Origin: Adhaeribacter pallidiroseus
GTDB taxonomy: Bacteria; Bacteroidota; Bacteroidia; Cytophagales; Hymenobacteraceae
Assembly: GCF_003340495.1 (NCBI RefSeq)
Contig: NZ_QASA01000001.1
Coordinates: forward strand, 2,418,001 to 2,482,000
DNA length: 64,000 bases
Direction of reading: 5' to 3'
The translations under genes and the position numbers were made by a program. This document shows positions 35,282 through 44,770 of the stretch, piece after piece; the stretch's first letter is position 1, and every line of letters starts with the position of its first letter. The notes under the pieces are model-generated. The model made no database searches. It worked only from the letters and a program-made list of their open reading frames with translations, and had not been told where the DNA came from.

Positions 35282-37015
35282 TTACTTATTTTGTTCCCGG
35301 AAATCGGAAGGTTTTTCCAGCGAGAATTCTTTCTTTTTATTTACCTGCGCGTATCCCCAGTCAAAATTTATTTTATCTAGCAAGGCCATTCGTTCGGGGG
35401 CTAGTTTATGCTTTTCGTGGCGCATGCGGCTCACCCATTTACCTAACTTAGGATCTGAAGCCCATTTTACCGGCACCCGGGTGTGGCCAAATTCGTGCTT
35501 AAACCATTGTAAACGATCAAACATATTTGCCCAAGAAACAACTGTTTTCCTGCTCAAAGTCCAGTCGAAACCCAGAATATTTAGTAACTCTACTTTTTGA
35601 GCGGATAATTCGGCTTTCACTAGCTTTTGCCGGTATACCCATGCCGCTAACTGCCGGTTGGGCTCCCATTGATAAGGCACCCGGGTATGGCCAAAACGTT
35701 CTTTAAATTGAGTAAGGGCTTCGTACATTTTCATCCAGTAACCTTCCTGCACGTTCCACGGAAACCGGATTTCGTTTAGTTTTGCCATTCGCTCTTCGGA
35801 TAGTTTACCCTGGCAAAAAAGAATGCGCTGCCACCGGGTCCAGCGTTGCAGAACCGGGTTAATTTTTAAAGAAACCTGGCAGGTACCGTAAACTTGCTGG
35901 TAAATCTTTAATCTTTCCAGATTTAAATTCCATTTAGAATCGTAATTAGATTTTAATCGCCGTTGCGTATCCGAACTCCAAACAAAACCAATTTGGCTTA
36001 ATTTCTTTTTCTTTGCCTTATCTAGTTTTCCTTTGACTTCCAGGGTGCGCTGAGTGGCTACCCAGGTGCCGAGCGCTTTATTTTCTTTATAATTTACGGG
36101 TACAAAACTGTGGCCGTGTTGCTTTTTAAAAGCTACTAATTGCTGGTATTTCTCGAGCCAGTAATTTTTTTTAACTTCTTTAAAGCTCCAGATAAATTGC
36201 AGTTCGTTTAATTTTTGTTCCCGCTCGGCGGATAACAAATGGTTCTTCTTGGCGGTTCTTTGGTTTTCGATCCAGCTGGTGAGCTGTTTGTATTTGCCCG
36301 GCACCTGGCAATGGCCGTGGGTTTGGTAAAAGTTATTTAGCTCCTGGTAATACTGCTCCCACTGCGAATCGTACAGCGTTTGAATATGCCAAATAAAACC
36401 TACTTCATTCAGTTGATTTTCCCGTTCGGCACGTAATTTTTTCTTAGCTTTCATGCGGCGCTGCACGCGCACCCAATTTGCTAATATTAAATCTTTCTCC
36501 CAATGTTGCGGTACCTGGCAATGGCCATAAGTAGCCTTAAATTCTTGGAGTTTTTGGTACATCTGCTCCCATCTTTGGTCGCGGGTAGTAGCCATTTCCC
36601 AATCAACGCCCACTTGGTCTAGCTTATTTAACCGGTTAGGCGACAAGTATTTTTTATCCTGAACTTGCCGCAATAGCCAATCTTTCACGGCTTCGTACTC
36701 GGGCGTGTCGGGTAAGTTTACGTGGCCGTATTTTTGAAAAAAGAAAACCAGGTGCTCGTACATGAGTTCCCATAGAGCTCCTTTTTTGCTAAAATCAAAA
36801 TTAAGATTCGTGAGTTTACTTTTTAACTCAACCGGCAATTTGTTTTTTAACCGGGCCTGAATACCAATCCAATTAATTAATTCTTCGTCCAGAGTAACCC
36901 GATCCTGCTCAAGCGTAGATTTATCTTGATGTAAGTAAGCTCTAAATTTATGATAAAGGCGATACCAGCTATCGTAAAACGTAGTATCAAAAAGTTCTCT
37001 CGCTAAACTTTCCAT
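35282..37015 (-). CDS. Helicase-associated (HA) domain repeat protein without a helicase
   Basis: 577 residues made almost entirely of eight tandem units of about 65-72 residues. Each unit follows the pattern W..MY..L..F...YGHC.VP......L..WV..QR....L...R...L...GF.W (PF03457 type). Units start near residues 12, 76, 142, 212, 279, 348, 423 and 488; the first is degenerate and the sixth has GTCQVS instead of GHCQVP. No SF2 helicase motifs are present. HA domains occur mostly at the ends of predicted bacterial and algal helicases and are thought to bind nucleic acid. This protein could be a stand-alone DNA/RNA binder. It is a single gene with its own terminator. Function not established. Confidence 0.9.
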   Translation of the reverse strand: MESLARELFDTTFYDSWYRLYHKFRAYLHQDKSTLEQDRVTLDEELINWIGIQARLKNKLPVELKSKLTNLNFDFSKKGALWELMYEHLVFFFQKYGHVNLPDTPEYEAVKDWLLRQVQDKKYLSPNRLNKLDQVGVDWEMATTRDQRWEQMYQKLQEFKATYGHCQVPQHWEKDLILANWVRVQRRMKAKKKLRAERENQLNEVGFIWHIQTLYDSQWEQYYQELNNFYQTHGHCQVPGKYKQLTSWIENQRTAKKNHLLSAEREQKLNELQFIWSFKEVKKNYWLEKYQQLVAFKKQHGHSFVPVNYKENKALGTWVATQRTLEVKGKLDKAKKKKLSQIGFVWSSDTQRRLKSNYDSKWNLNLERLKIYQQVYGTCQVSLKINPVLQRWTRWQRILFCQGKLSEERMAKLNEIRFPWNVQEGYWMKMYEALTQFKERFGHTRVPYQWEPNRQLAAWVYRQKLVKAELSAQKVELLNILGFDWTLSRKTVVSWANMFDRLQWFKHEFGHTRVPVKWASDPKLGKWVSRMRHEKHKLAPERMALLDKINFDWGYAQVNKKKEFSLEKPSDFREQNK

Positions 37016-38622
37016 AGTTCTAAGAATATCTAAATTATTCCTGGTAACGCTTAGTGCCTCTTAAATATATAAGAATTATATTATGTTATCATTAAATATT
37101 AAAATTTATTTTTACAGACTTATACTAACCGCCTTTTTTTGAAATTTTTGCAAATAAACTTGGTTTAAAGATAACTTGTTTGCCATTTTTACAGCCCACA
37201 TCACCAGTATTACTGACCTAAACTTTAAGGGTAAAAGGTCTATTCACACCAGATATTATCCCCAAGCCACCTGGCAACAGTGTATTTCATGCATATTTAT
37301 TGCGCTTCGTTACAAATTTGATTAAACTCTTTCGAAAAGCTTACATTCTAAGGATTTATCTGATTGTAAGTCAGCGGTGATGCCGCAGCGTACGGGCTGA
37401 TCCTTAAATTGACCTGAATATTATTATGGGTTAGTTTTTTTAAAAATTGCTCGGGCTGCGGATAATAGTTTTTATCCCACACCCAAGAGGTAGGATAAGC
37501 GGCGCTTTAACAGCCGGGTTCCCGGTTCACAAAACTCAAAGAATAGCTTTGTTCTCGAAAAGCAGCTACTTTGCCCAGCACTTGCTGGTCTGTGAATAAA
37601 GTAGGTGTGCGGTGCGTGACACCCAAGCCCCATTTAGGCGGCAAAGTGCCGGCACCGCAAAAAAAATTATACCAGTGCATGACCTTCAGCGAATTTTACC
37701 AACAAAAACATACCCTTTTTTCCCGGAGCAGGTACTAAAATTGCCACGGCATCGGCGTAAGGGCTGTGTTTTACGACTAAAAATCGCATTTTGCCAAATA
37801 ATTTACATTTAAGTTGCAGATGCAAAACCTATTCTTTTTGTTACTTTAAGGAGCAAAAACGCCATTAATAAGCATTATGAAACAACAAAAAATAAATACG
37901 ATCGGGACAGTTGAAATACCCTATACATCTTAAGCAAGAACTAGTTAGTTCCGGAATATTTTCCGATGTTCTCGGTTTAATGTAAATAAATTTTGATTAA
38001 AACAATTAATAAAACAAGAGATAGAAAGTTAGTCTTTACTGATATTTAAATTATTTTTCCCAGAAGCATCCTGGATTAATCAAATTTTATTACATTAATT
38101 TTCTTGAACACCCGTGTTATTAAAAGCTTTAAATTATATTTATTAAGTTACTTAAACACTAGGTCTTTATTAGACACTAGTAACCCTTGTAAAACACGAA
38201 ATTAACCGGTTAAGATTTCTATGAAATAAACTAAAATAAAGTTAACGCCTGTTTCCGGCCGATGCTGATTTGCTGTTTGGTTGGCTCTGTCCCGATTTTT
38301 TAGGTTGTATTTATCTGCATCCGCTTATTGCTTTAAATGCCATACCAACAGCTGCCAATAGATTACATGTAGATTAGATCTGCTTATAAATTTATTTTAA
38401 CGACCAAAATTTAAATAAATACTCAAAATAAGCTTATATAAAATTAAAATTATTATAATTAGTAGCTCATTGTACTGATTATTCATTACGTGAAGGATGC
38501 ATATACTTTGTTATTTAATTCTGATTCAAGGGAGAAGCTGAAAACACAAAGCTATGACTTCAGCAACCTGAAACTTTTATAATCTGCCTTTACCTAAACT
38601 AAACGTTAATTTATCCGAATCC
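37016..38622. other. Long non-coding stretch, 1.6 kb
   Basis: No intact gene. It contains a decayed GH31 glycosidase fragment at 37352-37793 (minus). The rest is AT-rich and appears empty; an 18-codon plus-strand reading at about 37877 and a TTAACCGGTTAA palindrome at 38202-38213 were noted without further support. Confidence 0.6.
37352..37793 (-). pseudogene. GH31 alpha-glucosidase/alpha-xylosidase remnant
   Basis: The minus strand preserves a string of GH31 landmarks: YNFFCGAGTLPPKWGLGVTH, then RTPTLFTDQQVLGKVAAFRE, then a broken REPG(W)(Q)SAAYPTSWVWDK, then NYYPQPEQFLKKL and QVNLRISPY. In intact relatives the sequence EPGWQS is expected where this reads EPGC followed by a stop (TGT TAA at 37512-37507), explained by two substitutions from TGG CAA. 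Upstream of YNFF the frame changes near the segment coding NSLKVM, and downstream an in-frame TAG ends the similarity; the catalytic domain is missing. It has neither start nor end, so it is a relic of a lost glycoside hydrolase. Homology is from remembered motif patterns; no alignment was run. Confidence 0.72.
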
Positions 38623-38997
38623 ATGAAACAAATTTTACTTGCTTTACTTGCCAGTGCTTGTACTACTGGGTGTACTTTGCCTTTATCCACTACCGCTTAC
38701 AACCAACACGAAGGCTACCACGCCATTAATGCTACGTATACCGCTGGCCGTACAGGAGCCGTATTGCGGAAATATCCTAAAGTTTTTACACCCATATTAA
38801 AAAATGTTCGCGTGGGCGATACGCTTTACGTACATGGCCGGATCAATCATGACTGGTACGTTGTAAGAAGAAGCGGGAAAAAGTATTTTGCTCCTTACCG
38901 CGATATTTACGCTTTTAGTATTGCCGATATTGTGGCGCGGCCACAGTTAGATTCCTTCGCCGTACAGCTCACCCCCATCCCGCTGTTGGCGGAGTAA
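38623..38997 (+). CDS. SH3-like lipoprotein
   Basis: 124 residues. Signal peptide with lipobox (TTGC, Cys17). The mature part contains an SH3b-like beta stretch, GAVLRKYPKVFTP...VRVGDTLYVHGRINHDWYVVRR...GKKYFAPYRDIY (about 46-106), with the aromatic pattern seen in bacterial SH3 domains that bind peptidoglycan or other cell-wall ligands. Single small gene in an otherwise empty region; it lies about 1.6 kb from the next upstream gene. Function unknown. Confidence 0.7.
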   Translation: MKQILLALLASACTTGCTLPLSTTAYNQHEGYHAINATYTAGRTGAVLRKYPKVFTPILKNVRVGDTLYVHGRINHDWYVVRRSGKKYFAPYRDIYAFSIADIVARPQLDSFAVQLTPIPLLAE

Positions 38998-39104
38998 AAA
39001 TAATTATGTAGCCGGCATCTTGCTTTTTAAGGCCAGGAAAACTAAAATTTTAAAATTCACTAAATTTTGTTTTGCCCGATGGCAACTATTTACCCGGTTT
39101 CACT

Positions 39105-39144
39105 CGTCTTTTTAGTAGCAAAGAGCAGCGCCACTAAAAAGACG
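39105..39144. promoter_or_regulatory. 12-base perfect inverted repeat just before a start codon
   Basis: CGTCTTTTTAGT (39105-39116) pairs with ACTAAAAAGACG (39133-39144) across a 16-base loop, ending five bases before the ATG at 39150. It lacks a T-run directly after the stem. It could be a terminator-like element or an RNA hairpin that limits translation of the next gene. Confidence 0.5.
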
Positions 39145-39149
39145 GAACA

Positions 39150-39398
39150 ATGCTGAGTTTAAAAGATTTTAACCATTTAACTCATCTGGAAAAAATGGTT
39201 TACCTTAAAAAATGGGGTACGTATTTAGCAATTCGTCAAACTTCGGTTTTTGAAATAAAACTCTTTTATGTGAATAACTTTTATGTGGAGCTTTATTTCC
39301 GATCCAGTCAGGATAAGTGCGAATACATCGGCAACTTTGATGACACCACCATGCTGGAACCTTATTTAAGAGGTATTCAATTAGATATCAGTTCTTAA
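39150..39398 (+). CDS. Small conserved hypothetical protein
   Basis: 82 residues: MLSLKDFNHLTHLEKMVYLKKWGTY at the start (helical), then a beta-rich part ending in SQDKCEYIGNFDDTTMLEPYLRGI. It has no signal peptide or membrane segment. The composition is balanced and codon use resembles neighbours, and a terminator follows at 39518, so the gene is probably real. No family recognised with confidence. Confidence 0.6.
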   Translation: MLSLKDFNHLTHLEKMVYLKKWGTYLAIRQTSVFEIKLFYVNNFYVELYFRSSQDKCEYIGNFDDTTMLEPYLRGIQLDISS

Positions 39399-40023
39399 TT
39401 TCGGAACAACCTCGCCCATTTAGGCAGCAATATTTTTAAAAAATACTTTTAATAAATAACTTTTCCGGAAAACAACTACCCGAAAACAATTATCTATTTA
39501 TAGCTGCATTTATTTACAAGCCACTCTTAGCCGGGTGGCTTTTTAGTTTTATTCCTTCGTGTCAGCAGCCATTAGTAAAATGTTGCGTTGTAGTTTAATC
39601 CACAAGTTTGGCCCCTGTGCAAGTAAACCCCCGCCGCCCCTAACCACAGATCAGGAGGCGCAGGATTTTCTTGGCTTAAGGTATTTACGTAACCCAAAAT
39701 GGTTCTGTAAACGCCCAAAAATCCCCGAATTTGGTAATACTCGCTGAGGTGTATTTTACAGGCCGCGTTTTTTTAGTTCTATTTTCCCCGCTTTCGGGGA
39801 TGGTGCTCCAGGCATTTACTTTCTTAATTTGTACTGTTCTAGAACTACATCCAATACGGCTACAGTAAACGCATGATGATTCCTTTACATAAAGCAACCG
39901 CCAGCCAGATTATTTTAAATACCCGAGCCGTCAAGCCGCTCCTTACCTCCTGGTGCGGGAGCATGGATTCTGTGCGCCATTCAGCAAATTCAATCTTTTT
40001 CCCATTTTTAAATTTTAACAATT
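39399..40023. other. Intergenic stretch, 625 bases
   Basis: Holds the terminator at 39518-39545 and a CCCCG-CTTT-CGGGG hairpin at 39786-39799. Two overlapping readings of 60-70 codons were considered and dropped for lack of any protein-like character. Confidence 0.5.
39518..39545 (+). terminator. Rho-independent terminator after the small hypothetical gene
   Basis: AAGCCAC pairs with GTGGCTT around a 10-base loop, followed by TTTT; 120 bases past the stop at 39398. Confidence 0.7.
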
Positions 40024-41238
40024 ATGAAAAAATTAATTCCTGATTTAAGTAAAACTACTTTTGCCAAAGTAGCGGCTCTTTCTATTTCCTTAACGGCCCT
40101 CAGTTCTGGTTGCGACAACAACCTAGACGAACTGGATAAGCAAGTTACCAAATCGGACGCAGCCGTGAGTATGGCTTCTTACCCCGATTACCTCCAGGAC
40201 TTTAGCCAGGTAAACTTAGTTTCCAGTGTTGCCGGAAACTATAATGCCAAACGCGTAGAACCCACCATGCAAAATGCCTGGGGCTTAGCCTTTAATGCAA
40301 CGGGCATTCCTTGGGTAAATGCTACCAACACCGGATTGAGTTTTATTTTAAATCCGGAAGGCGAGCAAGTAATTCCCCCGGTAACTGTTCCCTCTCCTAC
40401 CGCTGCTACCGGCGGTTTACCTACCGGAATGGTTTTTAACGCCACCGACGATTTTAAATTACCCAACGGCAATCCAGCCCGTTTTTTATTCTGCGGCATT
40501 GATGGTTTAATTTCCGGATGGAATCCTGGCGGTTCTGTAAAGGTGGTTGATCGTTCGGCCGCCGCCGGTTATAAGGGTGCGGCGTATACGGGTCTGGCCA
40601 AAGCGGTAAATAACGGGGCTAATTACCTGTATGCTGCTAACTTTAGTATTGGTAAAATAGATGTGTTTGACGCAAACTTTAAACAAGTAAAAACCAAATA
40701 CTATAAAGATGCTAACGTACCGGCCGGATACGCTCCTTTTAACATCCGTAACTTACGTAATAAATTATATGTACTCTACGCCAAAAAAGATGCGAATGGC
40801 CGGCCGGAAAAAGGCAAAGGCAAAGGTTACGTTACCATCTTTAATCCGGATGGCTCTCTTTTCCGTCGCTTTATCGTAAATGGGGCTTTAAATGCTCCCT
40901 GGGGAATTGCCCGCGCACCTAAAGGTTTTTTCAAAAATGATAGCCAATACAACAAATTGAAAGATGCGATACTGGTCGGTAATTTTGGCGATGGCTATAT
41001 AAATGTATATACAGCTGAAGGCAAATACGTAGGCCCGCTTTTAGCTAAAGGCAAGCCGCTGGCCATTGATGGTCTTTGGGAAATTTCTTTCCCGCCGCGT
41101 ACAGCTACCAACGTTGATTTAACCAGGCTTTATTTCGCCGCCGGCCCCAACAACGAAAAAGACGGTTTGTTTGGGTATATATCTCCTAAGTCCGGATCTT
41201 TAGTCGCCAGTACTGCTCCTTCCTCAGATTCGGAATAA
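40024..41238 (+). CDS. TIGR03118 family lipoprotein
   Basis: 404 residues. Lipoprotein signal peptide ending SLTALSSGC (Cys30), then a beta-propeller-like body: VNLVSSVAGNYNAKRVEPTMQNAWGL, GIPWVNATNTGLS, LPTGMVFNAT, LFCGIDGLISGWNP, ANFSIGKIDVFDANF, GPLLAKGKPLAIDGLWEI. This order matches TIGR03118, a family of unknown function. It sits alone on the plus strand and ends at the terminator at 41271. Probably a surface or periplasmic lipoprotein. No catalytic motif visible. Confidence 0.85.
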   Translation: MKKLIPDLSKTTFAKVAALSISLTALSSGCDNNLDELDKQVTKSDAAVSMASYPDYLQDFSQVNLVSSVAGNYNAKRVEPTMQNAWGLAFNATGIPWVNATNTGLSFILNPEGEQVIPPVTVPSPTAATGGLPTGMVFNATDDFKLPNGNPARFLFCGIDGLISGWNPGGSVKVVDRSAAAGYKGAAYTGLAKAVNNGANYLYAANFSIGKIDVFDANFKQVKTKYYKDANVPAGYAPFNIRNLRNKLYVLYAKKDANGRPEKGKGKGYVTIFNPDGSLFRRFIVNGALNAPWGIARAPKGFFKNDSQYNKLKDAILVGNFGDGYINVYTAEGKYVGPLLAKGKPLAIDGLWEISFPPRTATNVDLTRLYFAAGPNNEKDGLFGYISPKSGSLVASTAPSSDSE

Positions 41239-41270
41239 TATCTAAAAATCCACCATTATATTTAAAAATG

Positions 41271-41295
41271 CACCAGCCCTAGCTGGTGTTTTTTT
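41271..41295 (+). terminator. Rho-independent terminator after the TIGR03118 gene
   Basis: CACCAGC pairs with GCTGGTG around a 4-base loop and is followed by seven T; 32 bases past the stop at 41238. Confidence 0.92.
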
Positions 41296-41482
41296 ATGGC
41301 CCTAACTTTCCAAGGAAACGCCATTGGTAGTTTATTGTTCCGGAAGAAAATTAAGTAAAGTAAAATTTTAAAAATATAAGCATCTAACGAGGCCTATCCG
41401 CCAGTAAACGGTAAATATGCCTCACACCTGCCATAGTACGCTTTGGTAAAGGCGGGGAGTGTTACCAGATTTTGACAATTTT

Positions 41483-42697
41483 TTAAAATTTTACTTCTAA
41501 AGGTGAGGCCAGACACCGGGCAAAAGTAGCCAGGTACTTATCCCAATCGGCCTGACTCTTAAATAGATTACTCTTGGACCAGCCAAAGCCTGCGTAGTAC
41601 ACCAGCTTTCCGTTAGTAGGATTTGTGATCACGTACAAATGACTTCGGTCTTTTAATTTTACCCGGTGATCTTTATAAGTTTGCATGAAAGCTGGGTTCA
41701 ATACCAGACCCGTTCCCAGATAAGCATCATCCAGGGGTTCCCAATAGCGGAACCAACCGGCTTTTGGGTCAACTTGCACGTTGCCTTTTTGGTCGTGCAA
41801 GGTAATCCCGATGGTGGCATTTGGTAATGCTTTTTTAGTTGTTAATTCTTCCTCGAAACGGGTTAAGTTACTTCCTAAATCCAGGCTGATCGTCTTCTCT
41901 TCGGTGATCATGTTATTCTGGGCGGGCCATGGCGCGTAAGTAAGCTTAAAAATGGTGCGGATAGGGCCTTCGGCTATTTTTTTATAGGTTATAAAGTTTT
42001 TAGAAACATACAGGGAATCGTCCAGCAAAATACCTATCCCGCCTAAGCCCCGACTTGCTCCCACGTGGTACGGATCGTAGCCTTCGCCGTGGTCCGTATG
42101 GTAATATCCGGCTTCTTGCAAATTGTTTTTGTACCATTTATTAATAACCGGATAATTTACCCGCTTTAACCAGGCATCTATCCCGCTGGTTAAGGTTCCG
42201 CCGGGTTTGCCTTGCTCTACTAATTGCTGTGCCACCGGACCGTACGTGCGAAAGGCCACGCGGTCGTTTTCCCAAGCGTAATCATCGGTACGTTCGGGAA
42301 CAAAGCGGGAGTAGGTAGTGAACTTGCTTTTAGGTTGCTGAGTGGCTCCGTTCTTGCTGCCAACAACTAAGAATTTCTTCTCGGCATTTGCCGGAATACT
42401 GGTCTGAAATAAAACTTCATCCACCACACCATCTGCATTATTATCCAATACTTGGCTTACTAATAAACGACCCGTAACGGCATCTTTAATCAGCAAATTA
42501 GTTGCTCCGAAGGCTTGCATCAGGGCTTCTACTTTAACTGCGGGCACGCTAATGGTTTCGGAAGTCCGGGCAATTTCTAAATTATTTTTTACGGTAAAAA
42601 TAATTTGTTCATTTTTGGATTGGCAGGATGATAACTCCACCCAAAAAAGCAGAAAACCTAAAATTTTACCTCTTACACTTAAATTAGGTTTTTTCAT
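41483..42697 (-). CDS. DUF4861 lipoprotein of pectin/uronate loci
   Basis: 404 residues. Lipoprotein signal with LSSC (about residue 25), then the DUF4861 fold: FTVKNNLEIARTSETISVP, VDEVLFQTSIPANAEKKFLVV, RFVPERTDDYAWENDRVAFRTYGP, GEGYDPYHVGASRGLGGIGI and YVITNPTNGKLVYYAGFGWSKSN. DUF4861 proteins recur in Bacteroidota pectin and other uronan utilisation loci; the biochemical role is not firmly known to me. The conserved acidic and aromatic residues (GxGYDPYHVG) suggest ligand binding. It lies 284 bases downstream of kduD on the same strand, so it may or may not be in the same transcript. Confidence 0.85.
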   Translation of the reverse strand: MKKPNLSVRGKILGFLLFWVELSSCQSKNEQIIFTVKNNLEIARTSETISVPAVKVEALMQAFGATNLLIKDAVTGRLLVSQVLDNNADGVVDEVLFQTSIPANAEKKFLVVGSKNGATQQPKSKFTTYSRFVPERTDDYAWENDRVAFRTYGPVAQQLVEQGKPGGTLTSGIDAWLKRVNYPVINKWYKNNLQEAGYYHTDHGEGYDPYHVGASRGLGGIGILLDDSLYVSKNFITYKKIAEGPIRTIFKLTYAPWPAQNNMITEEKTISLDLGSNLTRFEEELTTKKALPNATIGITLHDQKGNVQVDPKAGWFRYWEPLDDAYLGTGLVLNPAFMQTYKDHRVKLKDRSHLYVITNPTNGKLVYYAGFGWSKSNLFKSQADWDKYLATFARCLASPLEVKF

Positions 42698-42980
42698 GTT
42701 GATTGTAAATGAGGCTCCCGGTTTTTTATGCTTGCTAAGAACAATGCAGTAATTGGGTTAGGTCTAAAAAAGCTTTGAAGCCCGTTAAATTTTTAAAATT
42801 TTGCCTTTGTTTAACTCCGGATCAGTAAAATAACCCGTTTACTTTCGGGTAAATCTGTCATTCATCCAGCACGCATTTAGAAAATAACTATTCCGTTCGT
42901 AACTGAATTGAAACTTCTTGAATGATAGATGCTAATGTTTTGTCGAGATATTGATTTAAATAAGCAGCTTCTTAGCGAAA

Positions 42981-43772
42981 CTACTCGCCCGATGGTTTGC
43001 CAATGGTAGCCAATAGGCCCCCATCTACGTACAAGATTTGACCGTTAACAAAATTACTGGCGGCAGAAGCCAGAAATACCACCGCTCCCCCTAATTCATC
43101 GGGCTCGCCCCATTTACCGGCCGGGGTACGGTTAACAATAAATTCGTGAAAAGCATTACCGGCTACCCGCAAGGGTGCCGTTTGGCTGGTAGCAAAGTAA
43201 CCGGGACCAAGGCCGTTTACCTGAATATTATAACGGGCCCATTCGGTAGCCATGTTGCGGGTCAGCATTTTTAAACCACCTTTCGCAGCTGCGTAAGCCC
43301 CTACATTCTGGCGCCCCAATTCACTCATCATGGAGCAAATATTAATAATTTTACCTTGCTGCCGCTCGATCATGCTTTTTACCACCGTTTGCGAAACAAT
43401 AAACGGCGCAGTAAGATCAACATCAATTACTTGCTGCCAATCAATCAAATCCATCTCTACTAAGGGAATGCGCTTTATAATGCCGGCATTATTCACCAAA
43501 ATATCTATAAAGCCGATTTCTTTTTCGATATGGGCCACTAACTCCCGCACTTGCTGCTGGTTGGTAACGTCGCACATAAAACCGTGAACTGTTAGTCCTT
43601 CGGCCTGGTACTCCTGTATAGCCTGGTCTAATTTTTCCCGGGACGAATTGCCGTTAACGATAATAGTAGCCCCGGCTTGTGCTAATGCTTTGGCCATGGC
43701 CATGCCTAAACCATGCGTACCGCCCGTGATCCAGGCCAATTTGCCGGTAAGACTAAATTGTTGTAAAATCAT
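42981..43772 (-). CDS. kduD: 2-deoxy-D-gluconate 3-dehydrogenase / 5-keto-gluconate-type SDR (KduD)
   Basis: 263-residue classical short-chain dehydrogenase. Cofactor motif TGGTHGLG at 16-23, structural NNAG at 94-97, catalytic Ser147, Tyr160 and Lys164 (YAAAK), and the C-terminal FVNGQILYVDGG. KduD reduces 2,5-diketo-3-deoxygluconate to 2-keto-3-deoxygluconate with NADH, following KduI in the breakdown of unsaturated uronates. It starts 16 bases after the stop of kduI on the same strand, so identification rests on the SDR fold plus pairing with kduI; sequence alone would also allow gluconate 5-dehydrogenase. Confidence 0.9.
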   Translation of the reverse strand: MILQQFSLTGKLAWITGGTHGLGMAMAKALAQAGATIIVNGNSSREKLDQAIQEYQAEGLTVHGFMCDVTNQQQVRELVAHIEKEIGFIDILVNNAGIIKRIPLVEMDLIDWQQVIDVDLTAPFIVSQTVVKSMIERQQGKIINICSMMSELGRQNVGAYAAAKGGLKMLTRNMATEWARYNIQVNGLGPGYFATSQTAPLRVAGNAFHEFIVNRTPAGKWGEPDELGGAVVFLASAASNFVNGQILYVDGGLLATIGKPSGE

Positions 43773-43788
43773 GATTATTTCTTAAAAA

Positions 43789-44631
43789 TCAGCGCAAATC
43801 CGGAATGGGGCAAACATCCATATCGCCATAATCCAAGTTTTCGCCGGCCATTCCCCAGATAAAAGTATAGTTTGACGTGCCGGAACCCGCGTGAATGGAC
43901 CAGGGTGGCGAAATAACCGCTTGTTCGTTCTGCATCCAAATATGGCGGGTTTCCTGGGGCTCGCCCATAAAATGGCACACTGCCTGATTCGCGGGAACTT
44001 CAAAGTACAAATACACTTCCATGCGCCGGTCGTGGGTGTGGGCCGGCATCGTATTCCAGACGCTACCGGTTTGCAGTTCGGTCATGCCCATTTGCAACTG
44101 GCACGTTTGAATAACTCCCGCTACCAATAATTTATTAATTGTTCTTTTGTTCGCCGTTTCTAAACTACCCAGTTCTACTATCTCTGCCTGGGCGCGGGTT
44201 ACTTTTTTACTAGGATATAGCTGGTGGGCCGGGGCTGAATTAAGGTAGAATTTAGCCGGAGTTTCGGCCTGGTTGCTGGCAAAAGTTACTTCTTGGGTGC
44301 CTTTGCCTAAGTACAAGGCTTCTTTGTATTGCAGCTCATACGCTACTCCATCGGCGGTTACAGTACCGGTTCCGCCAATATTGATAATCCCCAGTTCCCG
44401 CCTTTTTAAAAAATATTCAACTTTTAGCGGCGGGATGGTTACTAAATTTAAAATTTCATGCACTGGCATGGCCCCACCGGCAATGTAGCGGTCGAACTGC
44501 GTGTAACAGAGTTGAATCTCGTCGGGTTGAAATACTGTTTGGATTAAAAAATTCTCCCGCAGGGCAGCCGTGTCCATACCTTTGGTTTCCCGGGGACTTA
44601 CCGCCTGCCGTAAAGTATAATACGTTTTCAT
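43789..44631 (-). CDS. kduI: 4-deoxy-L-threo-5-hexosulose-uronate ketol-isomerase
   Basis: 280 residues, the usual length of KduI (about 278). Zinc ligands are intact: H198 and H200 in MPAHTHDRR, E205 in MEVYLYF, and H247 in PPWSIHAGSG. The enzyme converts 5-keto-4-deoxyuronate, released from unsaturated galacturonides or glycosaminoglycans, to 2,5-diketo-3-deoxygluconate. KduD downstream performs the next step. The ATG at 44631 gives the normal start MKTYYTLRQAVSP. A promoter-like TACATTTG is found about 59 bases upstream. Confidence 0.96.
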   Translation of the reverse strand: MKTYYTLRQAVSPRETKGMDTAALRENFLIQTVFQPDEIQLCYTQFDRYIAGGAMPVHEILNLVTIPPLKVEYFLKRRELGIINIGGTGTVTADGVAYELQYKEALYLGKGTQEVTFASNQAETPAKFYLNSAPAHQLYPSKKVTRAQAEIVELGSLETANKRTINKLLVAGVIQTCQLQMGMTELQTGSVWNTMPAHTHDRRMEVYLYFEVPANQAVCHFMGEPQETRHIWMQNEQAVISPPWSIHAGSGTSNYTFIWGMAGENLDYGDMDVCPIPDLR

Positions 44632-44689
44632 TCTTCTGTGTTTTACCGGGCTTGACTTGCATAAGCTTATACATCATCAGTCGTGTTGA

Positions 44690-44697
44690 CAAATGTA
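44690..44697 (-). promoter_or_regulatory. Candidate -7 box for kduI-kduD
   Basis: On the minus strand TACATTTG fits TAnnTTTG, about 59 bases upstream of the kduI ATG. A TTG lies 16 bases further upstream (within TTTTTG), which is a little short for a -33 element. Both are consistent with Bacteroidota promoter preferences. Confidence 0.45.
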
Positions 44698-44770
44698 CAT
44701 TTTCAGTGCTTTACAAAAATACAAGTCCAACATGCTATAGTATATATTTTATTAATAAAAGCCTTACAAG

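Noticed and set aside
37612-37812. Plus-strand 66-codon reading
   Set aside because: Antisense to the GH31 relic, which explains the region better.
37877-37933. 18-codon plus-strand reading starting MKQQKINTIG
   Set aside because: Too short, no supporting context.
38202-38213. TTAACCGGTTAA palindrome
   Set aside because: Shares only the AACCGGTT core with the LacI operator and lies far from any PUL gene; may be chance.
39559-39897. Two opposed readings of 62 and 70 codons
   Set aside because: No recognisable motif, no terminator or promoter logic, and they overlap each other.
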